Source: Candidatus Zixiibacteriota bacterium
GTDB lineage: Bacteria > Zixibacteria > MSB-5A5 > GN15 > PGXB01
Length of the DNA stretch: 30,968 nt
Assembly (NCBI GenBank): GCA_900498245.1
Contig: LS998015.1
Location: forward strand, 2,989,091-3,020,058
Direction of reading: 5' to 3'
Numbering within the stretch: position 1 is the stretch's first letter; each line of letters opens with the position of its first letter. The translations under genes were made by a program, and so were the position numbers. Shown piece after piece: positions 10,134-19,003 of the stretch. The notes beneath the pieces were generated by a model, which was not told the origin of the DNA, searched no databases, and saw only the letters and a program-made list of their open reading frames with translations.

Positions 10134-11792
10134 TTAGAATTCGGCGACCTCTTCTTTTTCCAGCGGTATCACTTCTTCCGCTTTAGTCGTCTTTTTGGCA
10201 CTTTTGGCGGGTACCGCCTGACGGTGCATTTTTTCATTGTGGTGTTCAGCCATATTATGAATTCGTTCGCGGACCTGCCGCGTTTTGCTGACGCCCGACT
10301 GAGGCATTGTCGATGCGGTACGATTGACTGATGGATTGTAGGTATCGACTTTCTGCCGGGCGGTCGAGCCATCAACGATCATAGTCAGTTCGCGGACGAT
10401 GGCCTGAAGCTGCTGGGCCTGAGCCGAGAGTTCTTCACTAGCGGAGGCCGACTCCTCGGCATTGGCGGCGTTCTGCTGAGTCACCTGATCCATCTGCGAC
10501 ACGGCCGCATTGACCTGTTCGATTCCCTGGGCCTGTTCGTTACTGGCCGCGGAAACCTCGGCAATGAGATCGGTGACTTTCTTTACGGAAGTCGTCACGT
10601 CATTGAGAATGCCGATAAATTCCTCGGTGGCGCGGACGCCGTTCTCGGCATTTTTCTGAGAACCTTCAATCAAGGAACTGGTATTCTTGGCGGCTTCAGC
10701 GGAACGCTGGGCCAGATTGCGGACCTCTTCGGCGACGACGGCGAATCCTTTGCCGGCTTCACCGGCGCGAGCCGCTTCGACCGCCGCATTCAGGGCCAGG
10801 AGATTGGTCTGGAAGGCAATTTCATCAATGACCTTGATGATTTTGGCCGTCTCGTCAGACGAATGCTTAATTTCCTGGATGGCACCGGACATTCCCTCCA
10901 TTGCCCGGGCGCCTTTATCGGCGGCAGCGCTGGCTTCGGCCGCAAGGATGTTGGCCTGCTTGGCATTTTCGGCGTTCTGCTTAGTCATGCTCGACATCTC
11001 TTCGAGAGCCGATGAGGTCTCCTGCAGAGACGAGGCCTGTTCGGTTGTAGCCTCCGCCAGCGACTGGCTGGCCGAGGAGATATGCTCGGAGGCCGAACCG
11101 ACCTGTTCCCCGCCGCTTTCCAGAGAGGCGATAGCGCGATTGACCGGCCGCGTAATCGATTTGGCCATGAGCCACGATATCAGCAGACTGGCCACGACAA
11201 TAACGGCGGCGACGCTGAAAATGGTATAGAAGAAACTGGACATTTCGGCCTGCACGTCGTCGAGATAAATACCCGAACCGATGACCCAGCCCCAGTCGCT
11301 CTGCAATTTCACGTAAGAAATCTTGGGCACCGGTTTGCTGAAACCCGGCTTGGGCCAGCTGTAATCGACGAAACCGGCCCCCTTGCTGCGGCAGATATCG
11401 GCAAATTCGACAAATATCCGCTTACCGCTCGGGTCGGCATACTGGGTTTGGTCGGTGTTGTCCATTTCCGTCTTTATGGGATGCATGAGGACACGGGCCT
11501 GAAGATCGTTTATCCAATAATACTCGTTGTCACCGTAGCGCATGTTCTTGATTACGGCTTTGGCTTTCTCTTTGGCGTCCTCGACGGTCATGGTCCCGTT
11601 TTTGCTCATTTTGACAAATTCATCGACGACACCCCAGGCCGCTTCGACGACCTGCTGTGTCTTGACATATTTGGCATCAAACATCCTGGCTTTGAATTTG
11701 GGATAAATCCAGCTCAGAACGAGTGCGAAAGCCACGACGATAGATATTCCCAACAGCATAATCCGAGTTGAGAGTTTAAATTTATTCAGCAT
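10134..11792 (-). CDS. Methyl-accepting chemotaxis protein with single Cache sensor
   Basis: The 552-residue receptor has a first membrane helix (about 12-30), a periplasmic sCache_2-type sensor (about 35-185; motif [19 protein letters not shown] at 87-105 and [14 protein letters not shown] at 167-180) and a second membrane helix (about 188-209). The cytoplasmic signalling helix bundle follows, with its hairpin tip near [18 protein letters not shown] (333-350). Only the first HAMP helix ([10 protein letters not shown]) is visible before the signalling helices start, so the HAMP appears truncated. The last five residues lack the aromatic pattern of a CheR/CheB tether. Cache domains of this type bind small organic acids in known cases; the ligand here is unknown. 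A GGAGGG site precedes the start. Confidence 0.95.
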   Translation of the reverse strand: MLNKFKLSTRIMLLGISIVVAFALVLSWIYPKFKARMFDAKYVKTQQVVEAAWGVVDEFVKMSKNGTMTVEDAKEKAKAVIKNMRYGDNEYYWINDLQARVLMHPIKTEMDNTDQTQYADPSGKRIFVEFADICRSKGAGFVDYSWPKPGFSKPVPKISYVKLQSDWGWVIGSGIYLDDVQAEMSSFFYTIFSVAAVIVVASLLISWLMAKSITRPVNRAIASLESGGEQVGSASEHISSASQSLAEATTEQASSLQETSSALEEMSSMTKQNAENAKQANILAAEASAAADKGARAMEGMSGAIQEIKHSSDETAKIIKVIDEIAFQTNLLALNAAVEAARAGEAGKGFAVVAEEVRNLAQRSAEAAKNTSSLIEGSQKNAENGVRATEEFIGILNDVTTSVKKVTDLIAEVSAASNEQAQGIEQVNAAVSQMDQVTQQNAANAEESASASEELSAQAQQLQAIVRELTMIVDGSTARQKVDTYNPSVNRTASTMPQSGVSKTRQVRERIHNMAEHHNEKMHRQAVPAKSAKKTTKAEEVIPLEKEEVAEF

Positions 11793-11868
11793 TTTTCCCT
11801 CCTAAATGCCCCTAGTGCATATTCCAGGATCAAAAGACATTTTAAATACCTAATTATTGTAGTTACAA

Positions 11869-13047
11869 TCAGAACCCCAGAATGAATGATGATTGGACGC
11901 GAAGGTCCTTGACCGGTTCAGCATTCTTATAATTGGTCACCCAATTGGACAGTTCCAGCCCGACCGTAACCTGAGGTACCAACTGATAACGGACATTACC
12001 ATAGACGCAACTGTTGCGGGAGCGGCCGCTGGCGAAATCGGTGTTATCGGGATCATCCATACCGTAACCGGCCGACAATTGCGTTTTGGGCGCGGCTTGA
12101 ACCCAAGCCGAAACCCAGCCGCCGAAATCGGCGGAGCCGTTGACTTCGCTGCTTCTCAGGATATTTCCGAAGTAACTTCCCAGATTGGAACCCTTGTGAA
12201 CCTCGCCGGAGAAACCATAATTCTTGGTAGGATTGATCAAAAGATGCCCGGCAACGACCCAGCTTTTATATTTCTGAACATGGCCCTGATTGGTTTCGGC
12301 CTGCAGTCTTCCGGTCAGCGCCGAAACACCGCCGCGGATCTGTCCGCCGGAGGCCAAAGTATGCTTGATATCAATCAAACCCTGGAAGGAAGGAATAGCG
12401 GCATCGGTACCGTCATCGGCACCCTCGGCCGTTTCGCCCAGAGCCAGAGTAAAGGTCGGAGTTAAATCGGTTCCGATGGTCCGGAACACGCCGGAGGCGA
12501 TGGTAAAATCGGTCGTTTTACCCGATTTGAAATTGTACCAGACGCTTAACTGCGGGCGGCGATAGCCGATATTGCCGACGCCCCAGAGAACCGAATAATT
12601 GAGGGTTGACGGATTCAGAGGAGAAATAAGATCCCAGGTCTGACCGGCGATCATTTTCCAGTGGTTCGACTCGACCGAGAAATAAGCATGACGCAACTGC
12701 AGCATGGCTTTGTTTTCGGCAATAGTAGCGCCGGTAATGCTGGCATAAAGGTCGAATTCCAATTTACCGCTTACTTTCACATTATTATAATTGACCCCGG
12801 TGGCGGTGATGCCGAAGCGGGTCTCATTGGCCGTCATGTTAAATTGATTGTCATGACCCGGCTGTGTTTCCGGCTGTACCCACATCACGAAGTTCCCGTG
12901 ACTGGTCATGTTACGGTCATACGCCCCATCGAACTTGAAATAGCCGTACCATTTCAGATCGACCGACGGTTTGTCGCCGGCCAGAACCGATCCGGCCATA
13001 ATTATGAGGGCGATGGCTATTAGGGACCAAACTATTCTTCTGGTCAT
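11869..13047 (-). CDS. Outer-membrane beta-barrel porin, DcaP-like
   Basis: With the start at 13047 the protein has 392 residues. This start is chosen because GGGAGG lies 6 nt upstream and it begins directly with a signal peptide (MTRRIVWSL, hydrophobic core, cleavage near VLAGD); the frame is open to 13134 without a ribosome site. The mature part opens with LKWYGYFKFDGAYD and continues as alternating amphipathic strands, including the AGQTWDLISPLNPSTLN segment reminiscent of DcaP-like trimeric porins. It ends in Phe (FILGF), the usual barrel-assembly signal. It should form a solute channel in the outer membrane. It is embedded between cheW and the receptor, with about 80-nt gaps on both sides, which is unusual for a porin. 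Confidence 0.8.
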   Translation of the reverse strand: MTRRIVWSLIAIALIIMAGSVLAGDKPSVDLKWYGYFKFDGAYDRNMTSHGNFVMWVQPETQPGHDNQFNMTANETRFGITATGVNYNNVKVSGKLEFDLYASITGATIAENKAMLQLRHAYFSVESNHWKMIAGQTWDLISPLNPSTLNYSVLWGVGNIGYRRPQLSVWYNFKSGKTTDFTIASGVFRTIGTDLTPTFTLALGETAEGADDGTDAAIPSFQGLIDIKHTLASGGQIRGGVSALTGRLQAETNQGHVQKYKSWVVAGHLLINPTKNYGFSGEVHKGSNLGSYFGNILRSSEVNGSADFGGWVSAWVQAAPKTQLSAGYGMDDPDNTDFASGRSRNSCVYGNVRYQLVPQVTVGLELSNWVTNYKNAEPVKDLRVQSSFILGF

Positions 13048-13130
13048 TGTAACCTCCCAATACATTATTGCGTTATCCCCTTTTTCATATTCACTTTCCG
13101 GCCGCTTGTACCGACCGCGTTTCAGTACTT

Positions 13131-13688
13131 TCAAATAACTGATTCCGTGACAGCGGCAGTATTTTCGGCCGCGACGTTTTCCAGCATCGAGACATCGACA
13201 TTCGTCAAGACCCGGTCGATATCGAGCAAAATCTTGACCGTGTTTCGGACTTTTCCGATCCCGAGGATGAAGCGAGTATCGACCCCGACACCAAAAACCG
13301 GAGTGTCCTCGATCTCGTTGGCCTGAATGTCCAGCACTTCCGAAACGGCATCAACCAGAATACCCATCAGAGTAGAGCCGTGCTCACCTTCGACATCGAC
13401 GACAATGATACATGTTTCTTCGGTGTCTTCCTTGCCATCCATATCGAATTTCAGGCGCAGGTCAACCACGGGAATGACCTTGCCGCGCAAATTGATGACG
13501 CCCCGGATATATTGAGGGGTGCGCGGAACTTTGGTGATATCCATTAATCCGATAATTTCCCGGACCTTCAGAATTTCGAGGCCGTATTCCTCAGCCGCCA
13601 GTCTGAAAGTGAGATATTTGCCAGCCCGTTCGGCCGCCTTCCCATTGGCCACTTTGTTATTTTCACTGCTTTTTCTCACATCGTTCAT
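13131..13688 (-). CDS. cheW: CheW, chemotaxis coupling protein
   Basis: CheW bridges receptors and CheA in the signalling array. The 185-residue protein is a single CheW domain (about 24-165), with the expected LTFRLAAEEYGLEILKVREI, VPRTPQYIRGVINLRGKVIPVVDLR-type blocks and the LGIGKV segment. Unstructured tails of about 20 residues flank the domain. A strong GGAGGAG ribosome site precedes ATG 13688. It follows cheA by a 39-nt gap and precedes the porin by 83 nt. Confidence 0.96.
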   Translation of the reverse strand: MNDVRKSSENNKVANGKAAERAGKYLTFRLAAEEYGLEILKVREIIGLMDITKVPRTPQYIRGVINLRGKVIPVVDLRLKFDMDGKEDTEETCIIVVDVEGEHGSTLMGILVDAVSEVLDIQANEIEDTPVFGVGVDTRFILGIGKVRNTVKILLDIDRVLTNVDVSMLENVAAENTAAVTESVI

Positions 13689-13727
13689 AAATCTCCTCCC
13701 TTCTGGAGTCAGTGTTTCAGGCAGTGA

Positions 13728-16133
13728 TCAACTCGCCAAAACTGTCTCCGGAGTGCAGGGATCGTTCTCCGTCAGTTTGCATTTATCGTTAGTTTTATTT
13801 TTCGCTTCAACTTCGGGGTCGGAGGCCTCGGTTTCCCGAACCGCCACCGGCCGCAAGGATTGTGCGGCCAGGGCGACCACCCCGCCGACATCTATTATGA
13901 GTCCGACATTGCCATCCGACAAAATGGCGCCGCCGGCCACCCATTTCTGTCCGCGGAAAATCGGACCAAGACTCTTAATGACAGTTTGTCTCTGGCCCAG
14001 CAGTTTATCGACGACCAGTCCCACCCGTTTGGAACCGTCTTCGACCACCACAACGGTCTTATCTCTGGATATCCCCTGGACCGGTTTGAACTCAAATAAT
14101 TCATTGACCCGAATCAGGGGAAGCAGATCGCCGCGCAGATCGATCATTTCGGCACGCCCGGTGACGGTGAATATCATCTCTTTAGTCAGACTCAGGGATT
14201 CCACGATAGAGAGGGTCGGGATGATCAATTTTTCATTCTCGACACTGACCAGCATACCATCGATGATGGCAAGCGTCAGGGGCAATTTCATCAGGAACAG
14301 AGTGCCTTTGCCCGAGATCGACTGAATTTCCAGATGTCCCCGCATCGCCTCGATATTCTTGCGGACCACATCCATTCCGACCCCGCGGCCGGAAATATCA
14401 GTGACTTTCTCGGCAGTGGAAAATCCGGGAAGCATGATCAGGCCGTAGATTTCTTTATCGGTCAATTCTTTGTTGCCTTCGATTAATCCTTTTTCCCGGG
14501 CTTTGGCCAGAATTTTGTCCTTATTAAGGCCGCGGCCGTCATCCTCGATATCAAAATAGATATTGCCCCCTTTATGATAGGCACGAACGGTTATTTTGCC
14601 GTTACGCGATTTTCCGGAGTGAACTCGATCCGCCGGCGTTTCGATTCCATGATCCACGGAGTTCCTGATCATATGCATCAGGGGATCACCGATATTTTCA
14701 ACAATACTGCGGTCGACTTCGGTATCTTCTCCGGAGAGAATCAGTTCGATTTCTTTGCCCGATTTTTTGGTGAGATCTCGGACGGCACGAGCCAGTTTCT
14801 GGAAAGTGGGACGGACCGGGACCAGTCGCATCGCCATTCCCATCTCCTGCAATTCGCGCGTAATCTTATTCAAGTGGGAGATATTGCGGGCGATTTTAGG
14901 CGAAACGATGCCCAGAATCTCCTCATCCTGGCCGACCATAGATTCGGCGATCACGAGTTCGCCGATAGTATCGACCAGACGATCCAACCGTTCCGTGTCG
15001 ATTTTCACGACTTCCTTGACGGCCCCGGTGCCGGTTTTCTCCTTGATCACCTGCTGTTGATTTCGCAGGGCCTGAGCGACCACCTTGGCCGGCACGATAC
15101 CCTGATTTACCAGAGTTTCTCCCAGTTTTTCATCGGTGCTTTTTTTCTTGGTCAGGGCCTCATCGATTTGAGGTTGAGAAACCGCACCCATTTGGATCAG
15201 GATATCACCCACGCGCTCGGGACGCGGTTCGGACGGAACCTGGTCGGGATGCTCGATGAGTTGTCTTAATTTGGCCAGGACGGGGACGGTGATGGAAGTG
15301 CCATCGAATGTTCCTCCATTCTTGAGAGCCATTTCGGTCCCCTCGAGGAGTTTTCTCAGAACGTCGATAGCATCAAATATAGTGTCGGCGATATGACCGG
15401 TGATGGTCAGAGTTCCCTTCCGTCCGAAATCAAGCAGAGTTTCCGACTCATGAGCCAGAACAGAAACAGGTTTGAGATCCAAAAAGCCGGCGGCGCCTTT
15501 GATGGTATGGAAACTGCGGAAGATGGCGTCGATGGCCGCTTGATTCCGGCAATCGGTCTCGAGATCCATCAGCATCTGTTCGGCAGTGGCGCAATGCTCG
15601 CGGGCCTCATTAATGAAATCGCCCAAAAGCGAGGTGTCGGCCGATTCCAGATTTATAATGAGGGATTGGTCCCGGGCTTCATCTTTGCGCGGCGCCTGAG
15701 GCGCACTCGCAGGCCGCATTTTAGCAGGTTTGTCCGGCTTGTTTTCGGCAGAGGCCGGGGATTCCGGAGAGAGAGCGACATCGGTTTTTGGCTTCATGGC
15801 CTCACCGGGCAACGAAAGATTCAGTTCTTTCGGAAACAATACTTCGGAGAGTTGACGATGATCCCGAACCAGCCCCTGCAGGGCCGCCACGGCGTCGTTG
15901 AGAACATCAATTATATGTCCCCGATCACCTTCGGGAATTTCCCCAAGGACAATTTTTTCTACAAGGTCGGCCAGTTTGCGGCAAGCCTCTCCAACCGGAC
16001 CTGACGTTTCCCCGGCTTCTTTGGCGGCGTTCAGGAAATCATCATGCAACCGGGCCAGCGACGGCAAATCGTCAAGACTGACCATGACAAGGTCGATCGC
16101 GGCCGTCTCAATCAAGGTTTCGAGTTCTTTCAT
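13728..16133 (-). CDS. cheA: CheA histidine kinase with MshEN-like insert in place of P2
   Basis: The 801-residue kinase phosphorylates CheY and CheB. Its domains in order are: an unassigned helical N-terminal region (1-100); a Pro/Ala-rich linker (110-155); Hpt/P1 (about 160-265) with phosphorylated H209 in FRSFHTIKGAAG; an MshEN-like segment (307-359); P3 dimerisation (about 371-435); the ATPase domain (about 437-618; N box with N491 in IRNSVDHGIE, G1 DDGRGL at 531-536, G2 GRGVGMDVV at 582-590); and P5/CheW-like (about 622-757), followed by a 44-residue acidic tail. No ordinary P2 domain is recognisable. The start lacks a strong ribosome site. It is the first gene of the 12.4-kb operon. Confidence 0.96.
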   Translation of the reverse strand: MKELETLIETAAIDLVMVSLDDLPSLARLHDDFLNAAKEAGETSGPVGEACRKLADLVEKIVLGEIPEGDRGHIIDVLNDAVAALQGLVRDHRQLSEVLFPKELNLSLPGEAMKPKTDVALSPESPASAENKPDKPAKMRPASAPQAPRKDEARDQSLIINLESADTSLLGDFINEAREHCATAEQMLMDLETDCRNQAAIDAIFRSFHTIKGAAGFLDLKPVSVLAHESETLLDFGRKGTLTITGHIADTIFDAIDVLRKLLEGTEMALKNGGTFDGTSITVPVLAKLRQLIEHPDQVPSEPRPERVGDILIQMGAVSQPQIDEALTKKKSTDEKLGETLVNQGIVPAKVVAQALRNQQQVIKEKTGTGAVKEVVKIDTERLDRLVDTIGELVIAESMVGQDEEILGIVSPKIARNISHLNKITRELQEMGMAMRLVPVRPTFQKLARAVRDLTKKSGKEIELILSGEDTEVDRSIVENIGDPLMHMIRNSVDHGIETPADRVHSGKSRNGKITVRAYHKGGNIYFDIEDDGRGLNKDKILAKAREKGLIEGNKELTDKEIYGLIMLPGFSTAEKVTDISGRGVGMDVVRKNIEAMRGHLEIQSISGKGTLFLMKLPLTLAIIDGMLVSVENEKLIIPTLSIVESLSLTKEMIFTVTGRAEMIDLRGDLLPLIRVNELFEFKPVQGISRDKTVVVVEDGSKRVGLVVDKLLGQRQTVIKSLGPIFRGQKWVAGGAILSDGNVGLIIDVGGVVALAAQSLRPVAVRETEASDPEVEAKNKTNDKCKLTENDPCTPETVLAS
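15057..15215 (-). other. MshEN-like tandem motif inside CheA (residues 307-359)
   Basis: Residues 307-330 and 336-359 are two 24-residue units separated by exactly 5 residues. Both follow the pattern R/K-x-G-x-x-L-hydrophobic-x-x-G-hydrophobic-V-x(7-8)-A-L. That matches the MshEN (GspE N-terminal) family, whose 24-5-24 arrangement binds c-di-GMP. Deviations from the usual consensus are V308 for Leu after the first Arg and K330 for the final Gln. Binding is inferred, not shown. Confidence 0.7.
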
Positions 16134-16572
16134 TTAGCATCAACCCGATTTATGTTCAATTGTACTATTCATAACAATCATTTTTGTCCGTGCGAATTTA
16201 TCCCATCCAATGGCATGACTGCCGGACGGCTACCCCTTTTAGAGCTGCTTACAGTTCCTACCGCAGCAATTTACTCAATTAATCGACCGAACCAAAACCG
16301 CCTTAACATTTTCGCTTGACGGCAGACTAAAACTGTACCAAAATTGCCATTGGTATGGCTCGCGGGCAATGTTTCAGAGTGCGACAAATTAAGCCTTTTT
16401 GAAACGGCTTGCGGAACCATGCGATAGAAAAATGCGGGCCACCGGTCTTGAAGATCGACCCAATAGGATAAACCGTTATGCGTATAAGGGATGAGGGAAT
16501 CAGAGTCAATATATGGCACTACCTTGATGATTTCCAGAAAAGAAAGACCTGCAATTCAGGATGGAGGATATA
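16134..16572. other. 439-bp divergent intergenic region between cheA and pntAA
   Basis: No convincing gene lies here. Open frames on the minus strand (16271-16519) lack ribosome sites and family resemblance. The region must hold the promoters of the che operon and of pntAA. A possible plus-strand promoter is TTGACG (16316-16321) with CAAAAT 17 nt downstream (16339-16344), which is only moderate. On the minus strand no clear sigma-70, sigma-28 or sigma-54 promoter for cheA was found by eye. Confidence 0.5.
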
Positions 16573-17775
16573 ATGCCAGGATCCGAAAATAAAACAATTA
16601 CAATAGGTGTTCCGCAGGAGACCTTCCCGGGGGAGGCCAGAGTGGCCCTGATTCCCGACCATATACCGCCCTTAGTTAAAGCCGGAATGAATGTCATGAT
16701 AGAAAAAAGTACCGGCACGAAAGCCGGTTTTCCGGACCATAAATACACCGAAAAAGGGGCCTCGCTGGCCCCGAGCAGGGAGGAATTATTCAAAGTATCC
16801 GATGTCATTCTGCAGATCCGGGGGCTAGGTGCCAATCCAGAAAATTGGAAAAGTGATGTCGCCTTTTATCGACGCGGTCAATGGCTGATAGGTTTTTTTG
16901 AGCCGTTGGCGGAGCCGGAAGAGGTCGCTCGGCTTGCCCCTCGCGAGGTCACGGCCTTTTCGATGGAGTTGATGCCGCGTATCACCCGGGCGCAAAGCAT
17001 GGATGCCTTGTCATCGATGGCCACGATAGCCGGGTACAAGGCGGTTCTGATAGCGGCTAATACGTTGCCCCGAATGTTTCCGATGTCGATGACGGCAGCC
17101 GGGACCCTTACGCCGGCCAAGGTCTTTGTAATCGGCGCCGGGGTAGCCGGTCTTCAAGCGATTGCGATGGCACATCGCCTGGGCGCCATGGTCAAGGGGT
17201 ACGACATTCGTCCGGCCGTGAAAGAGCAGGTAGAAAGCCTCGGCGCCAAATTTGTAGAACTGCCGCTGGAGACATCCGATTCCGAGGATAAAGGCGGTTA
17301 TGCCAAGGCGATGGACGAGGAATTTTATCGCAAGCAGAGGGCGCTTCTGGCGCAAGCGGTCGCCGACAGTCATGTTGTCATTACCACCGCTCTCGTCCCG
17401 GGCAAGCAGTCGCCGATATTGATTACCAAAGAGATGGTCGAAGGCATGGCGCCCGGCTCAGTAATCATAGACCTGGCGGCGGAAAAAGGGGGCAATTGCG
17501 CCCTGACCCAGCCGGATAAAACAATTGTCATTAATGGTGTGACTATCATCGGCCCGGTGAATATTGCGTCATCGGTTCCCTTTCACGCCAGCCAAATGTA
17601 TTCCAAAAATATCGTGACTTTCCTTCAGTATCTTCTGAAAGACGGCAAACTCGCAATCGATCCGAATGACGAAATTGTCAGGGAAACAATGGTGACCCGT
17701 TCCGGGCAAATCGTGAATTCGAGATTACGCGAGACGCTGGAAAAGGAAAGTGCTTCTAAGTCGGCAAATGGATAA
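16573..17775 (+). CDS. pntAA: NAD(P) transhydrogenase subunit alpha, soluble domain I (PntAA)
   Basis: The 400-residue protein is the NAD(H)-binding domain I of proton-translocating transhydrogenase, which moves hydride between NADH and NADP+. The start at 16573 is chosen because GGAGG (16563-16567) lies 5 nt upstream; an in-frame ATG at 16561 contains that ribosome site. Family features are GVPQETFPGEARVALIP at the N-terminus, the AQSMDALSSMATIAGYKAV segment, the Rossmann motif IGAGVAGLQAIAMAHRLGA, the TALVPGK and VIIDLAAEKGGNC blocks, and the mobile loop near YAKAMDEEFYRKQ. It lacks the membrane helices that are fused to this domain in E. coli PntA. Genes for PntAB and PntB are absent downstream. 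Alanine dehydrogenase is a homologue but fits less well. Confidence 0.9.
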   Translation: MPGSENKTITIGVPQETFPGEARVALIPDHIPPLVKAGMNVMIEKSTGTKAGFPDHKYTEKGASLAPSREELFKVSDVILQIRGLGANPENWKSDVAFYRRGQWLIGFFEPLAEPEEVARLAPREVTAFSMELMPRITRAQSMDALSSMATIAGYKAVLIAANTLPRMFPMSMTAAGTLTPAKVFVIGAGVAGLQAIAMAHRLGAMVKGYDIRPAVKEQVESLGAKFVELPLETSDSEDKGGYAKAMDEEFYRKQRALLAQAVADSHVVITTALVPGKQSPILITKEMVEGMAPGSVIIDLAAEKGGNCALTQPDKTIVINGVTIIGPVNIASSVPFHASQMYSKNIVTFLQYLLKDGKLAIDPNDEIVRETMVTRSGQIVNSRLRETLEKESASKSANG

Positions 17776-17787
17776 GATAGCCTCTAA

Positions 17788-18090
17788 ATGTGCGGGCAGT
17801 TTATGGAGCAAGATGAAATAAGGCATTTTTTCGGGGAAATCCTGAAGGAAAATCGCTATATCTCATCGGAATCGATGGCGGTTTTCGGGAAATTGATTCG
17901 TCTGACTCTGCAGTTTCGGGACAGTTATTTTGAATCGCACGCCGAAATTCTAACGGTGGAGGAAACCCGGCGGGGACTGGATGTCTATCAAAATGCTGTC
18001 GGGAGCGGCCGTTTGCCGGAGAAACTCTCGCCCAAAATTGCCGGACTTGTCAAACTCTGGCTAAAGGAAATAAACGGGATTAAATTGTAA
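17788..18090 (+). CDS. Small hypothetical protein
   Basis: This 100-residue (or 95, if starting at the in-frame ATG 17803) protein is not recognised. It is soluble, charged and probably all-helical (segments such as MAVFGKLIRLTLQF and PKIAGLVKLWLKEI), without a signal peptide or membrane span. It begins 12 nt after pntAA and ends 15 nt before pcm, so it is probably co-transcribed with both. Neither candidate start has a good ribosome site. It occupies the place where pntAB would be expected but cannot be PntAB, which is a hydrophobic membrane protein. Confidence 0.6.
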   Translation: MCGQFMEQDEIRHFFGEILKENRYISSESMAVFGKLIRLTLQFRDSYFESHAEILTVEETRRGLDVYQNAVGSGRLPEKLSPKIAGLVKLWLKEINGIKL

Positions 18091-18105
18091 GGAGGGAAAT
18101 CGGTT

Positions 18106-18873
18106 ATGAAGGGTGTCGAAACGAAAGGCGCGGAAGTGGTAAACCCTCGCTTTTATCATTATTTATTTCTATATTTGATTGTTATGGCAATCTTTTTTTC
18201 GTGCGTGGGGCAAACAGAATCAAATGAGTTTTCCGATTCCGCTTATGCCGCTCTCCGGGCTAAGATGGTTGAAACACAATTGATTCCCCGGGACATCAGC
18301 GATGATAGAGTTCTGGCAGCGATGGGGAAGGTCAAACGACATTTATTTATTCCCAAGGAATTTCGGGCCGAGGCATATACCGATGGCCCGCTGCCGATCG
18401 GTCAGGATCAAACTATTTCTCAGCCGTACATCGTAGCCCTGATGACAGAACTCCTGAAAATCGACTCCAGTTGCCGGATTCTGGAAATCGGCACCGGTTC
18501 CGGGTATCAGGCGGCGATTCTCGGGGAAATAGGAAAAATGGTTTATTCCATCGAAATTATCCCGTCGCTTGCCGATAGAGCCGAGCGGCTTCTGGATTCT
18601 CTTGGATACAAGAATGTTGAGGTAAGAACCGGGGACGGTTATCTCGGATGGCCGGAAAAGGCCCCGTTTGATGCTGTTATTGTCACGGCGGCGGCGCCCA
18701 AAATTCCCCAGCCGCTGATTGATCAATTGAATGTAGGGGGGCGGATGGTGATCCCGGTCGGCGATTTCAGCCAGGAGCTTTATCTTATCGAGAAGACCAA
18801 AGACGGCGTCATCAAAAAAGCGGTAATCCCGGTCCGATTCGTTCCCATGACGGGCGAAGTACAGAAAAAGTGA
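18106..18873 (+). CDS. pcm: Protein-L-isoaspartate O-methyltransferase with N-terminal export/anchor segment
   Basis: Pcm methylates isoaspartyl residues in damaged proteins using SAM so that they can revert to aspartate. The core (about 44-255) has TISQPYIVALM (103-113, with the conserved Ser S105) and SAM motif I ILEIGTGSGYQAA (125-137). Later family blocks include AAPKIPQPLIDQL and GGRMVIPVG. Unusually, residues 16-32 form a hydrophobic helix followed by C33 in FFSCVG, resembling a signal anchor or a weak lipobox, so the enzyme may act in the periplasm or be membrane-tethered. A GGAGG site lies 10 nt upstream of ATG 18106. Confidence 0.92.
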   Translation: MKGVETKGAEVVNPRFYHYLFLYLIVMAIFFSCVGQTESNEFSDSAYAALRAKMVETQLIPRDISDDRVLAAMGKVKRHLFIPKEFRAEAYTDGPLPIGQDQTISQPYIVALMTELLKIDSSCRILEIGTGSGYQAAILGEIGKMVYSIEIIPSLADRAERLLDSLGYKNVEVRTGDGYLGWPEKAPFDAVIVTAAAPKIPQPLIDQLNVGGRMVIPVGDFSQELYLIEKTKDGVIKKAVIPVRFVPMTGEVQKK

Positions 18874-18911
18874 TTTTTCTTTCTCTTCCTTCCGGTAATA
18901 ATCCATATTAC

Positions 18912-18940
18912 TTGACTATAGCCATAAATCTCCATAAGAT
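18912..18940 (+). promoter_or_regulatory. Sigma-70-type promoter of the aldolase gene
   Basis: TTGACT (18912-18917), a 17-nt spacer and TAAGAT (18935-18940) lie about 63 nt upstream of the aldolase start. The leader contains a small GGGAC/GTCCC inverted repeat before the AAAGGAG ribosome site. This marks fba as a separate transcription unit from pcm. Confidence 0.6.
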
Positions 18941-19003
18941 TGACTTTCAGGGACGGCCTTGGCTCTGTCCCGGCAATGAAATGAAAATTGAAAGGAGTTA
19001 GAT

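Noticed and set aside
13048-13134. 29-residue N-terminal extension of the porin to a TTG at 13134
   Set aside because: The extension is charged, lacks a ribosome site, and would place the signal peptide internally. The ATG at 13047 has GGGAGG at the right distance.
13519-14325. 268-residue plus-strand open frame opposite cheW/cheA
   Set aside because: Serine/threonine-rich translation is typical of antisense to these coding sequences; no ribosome site and no family resemblance.
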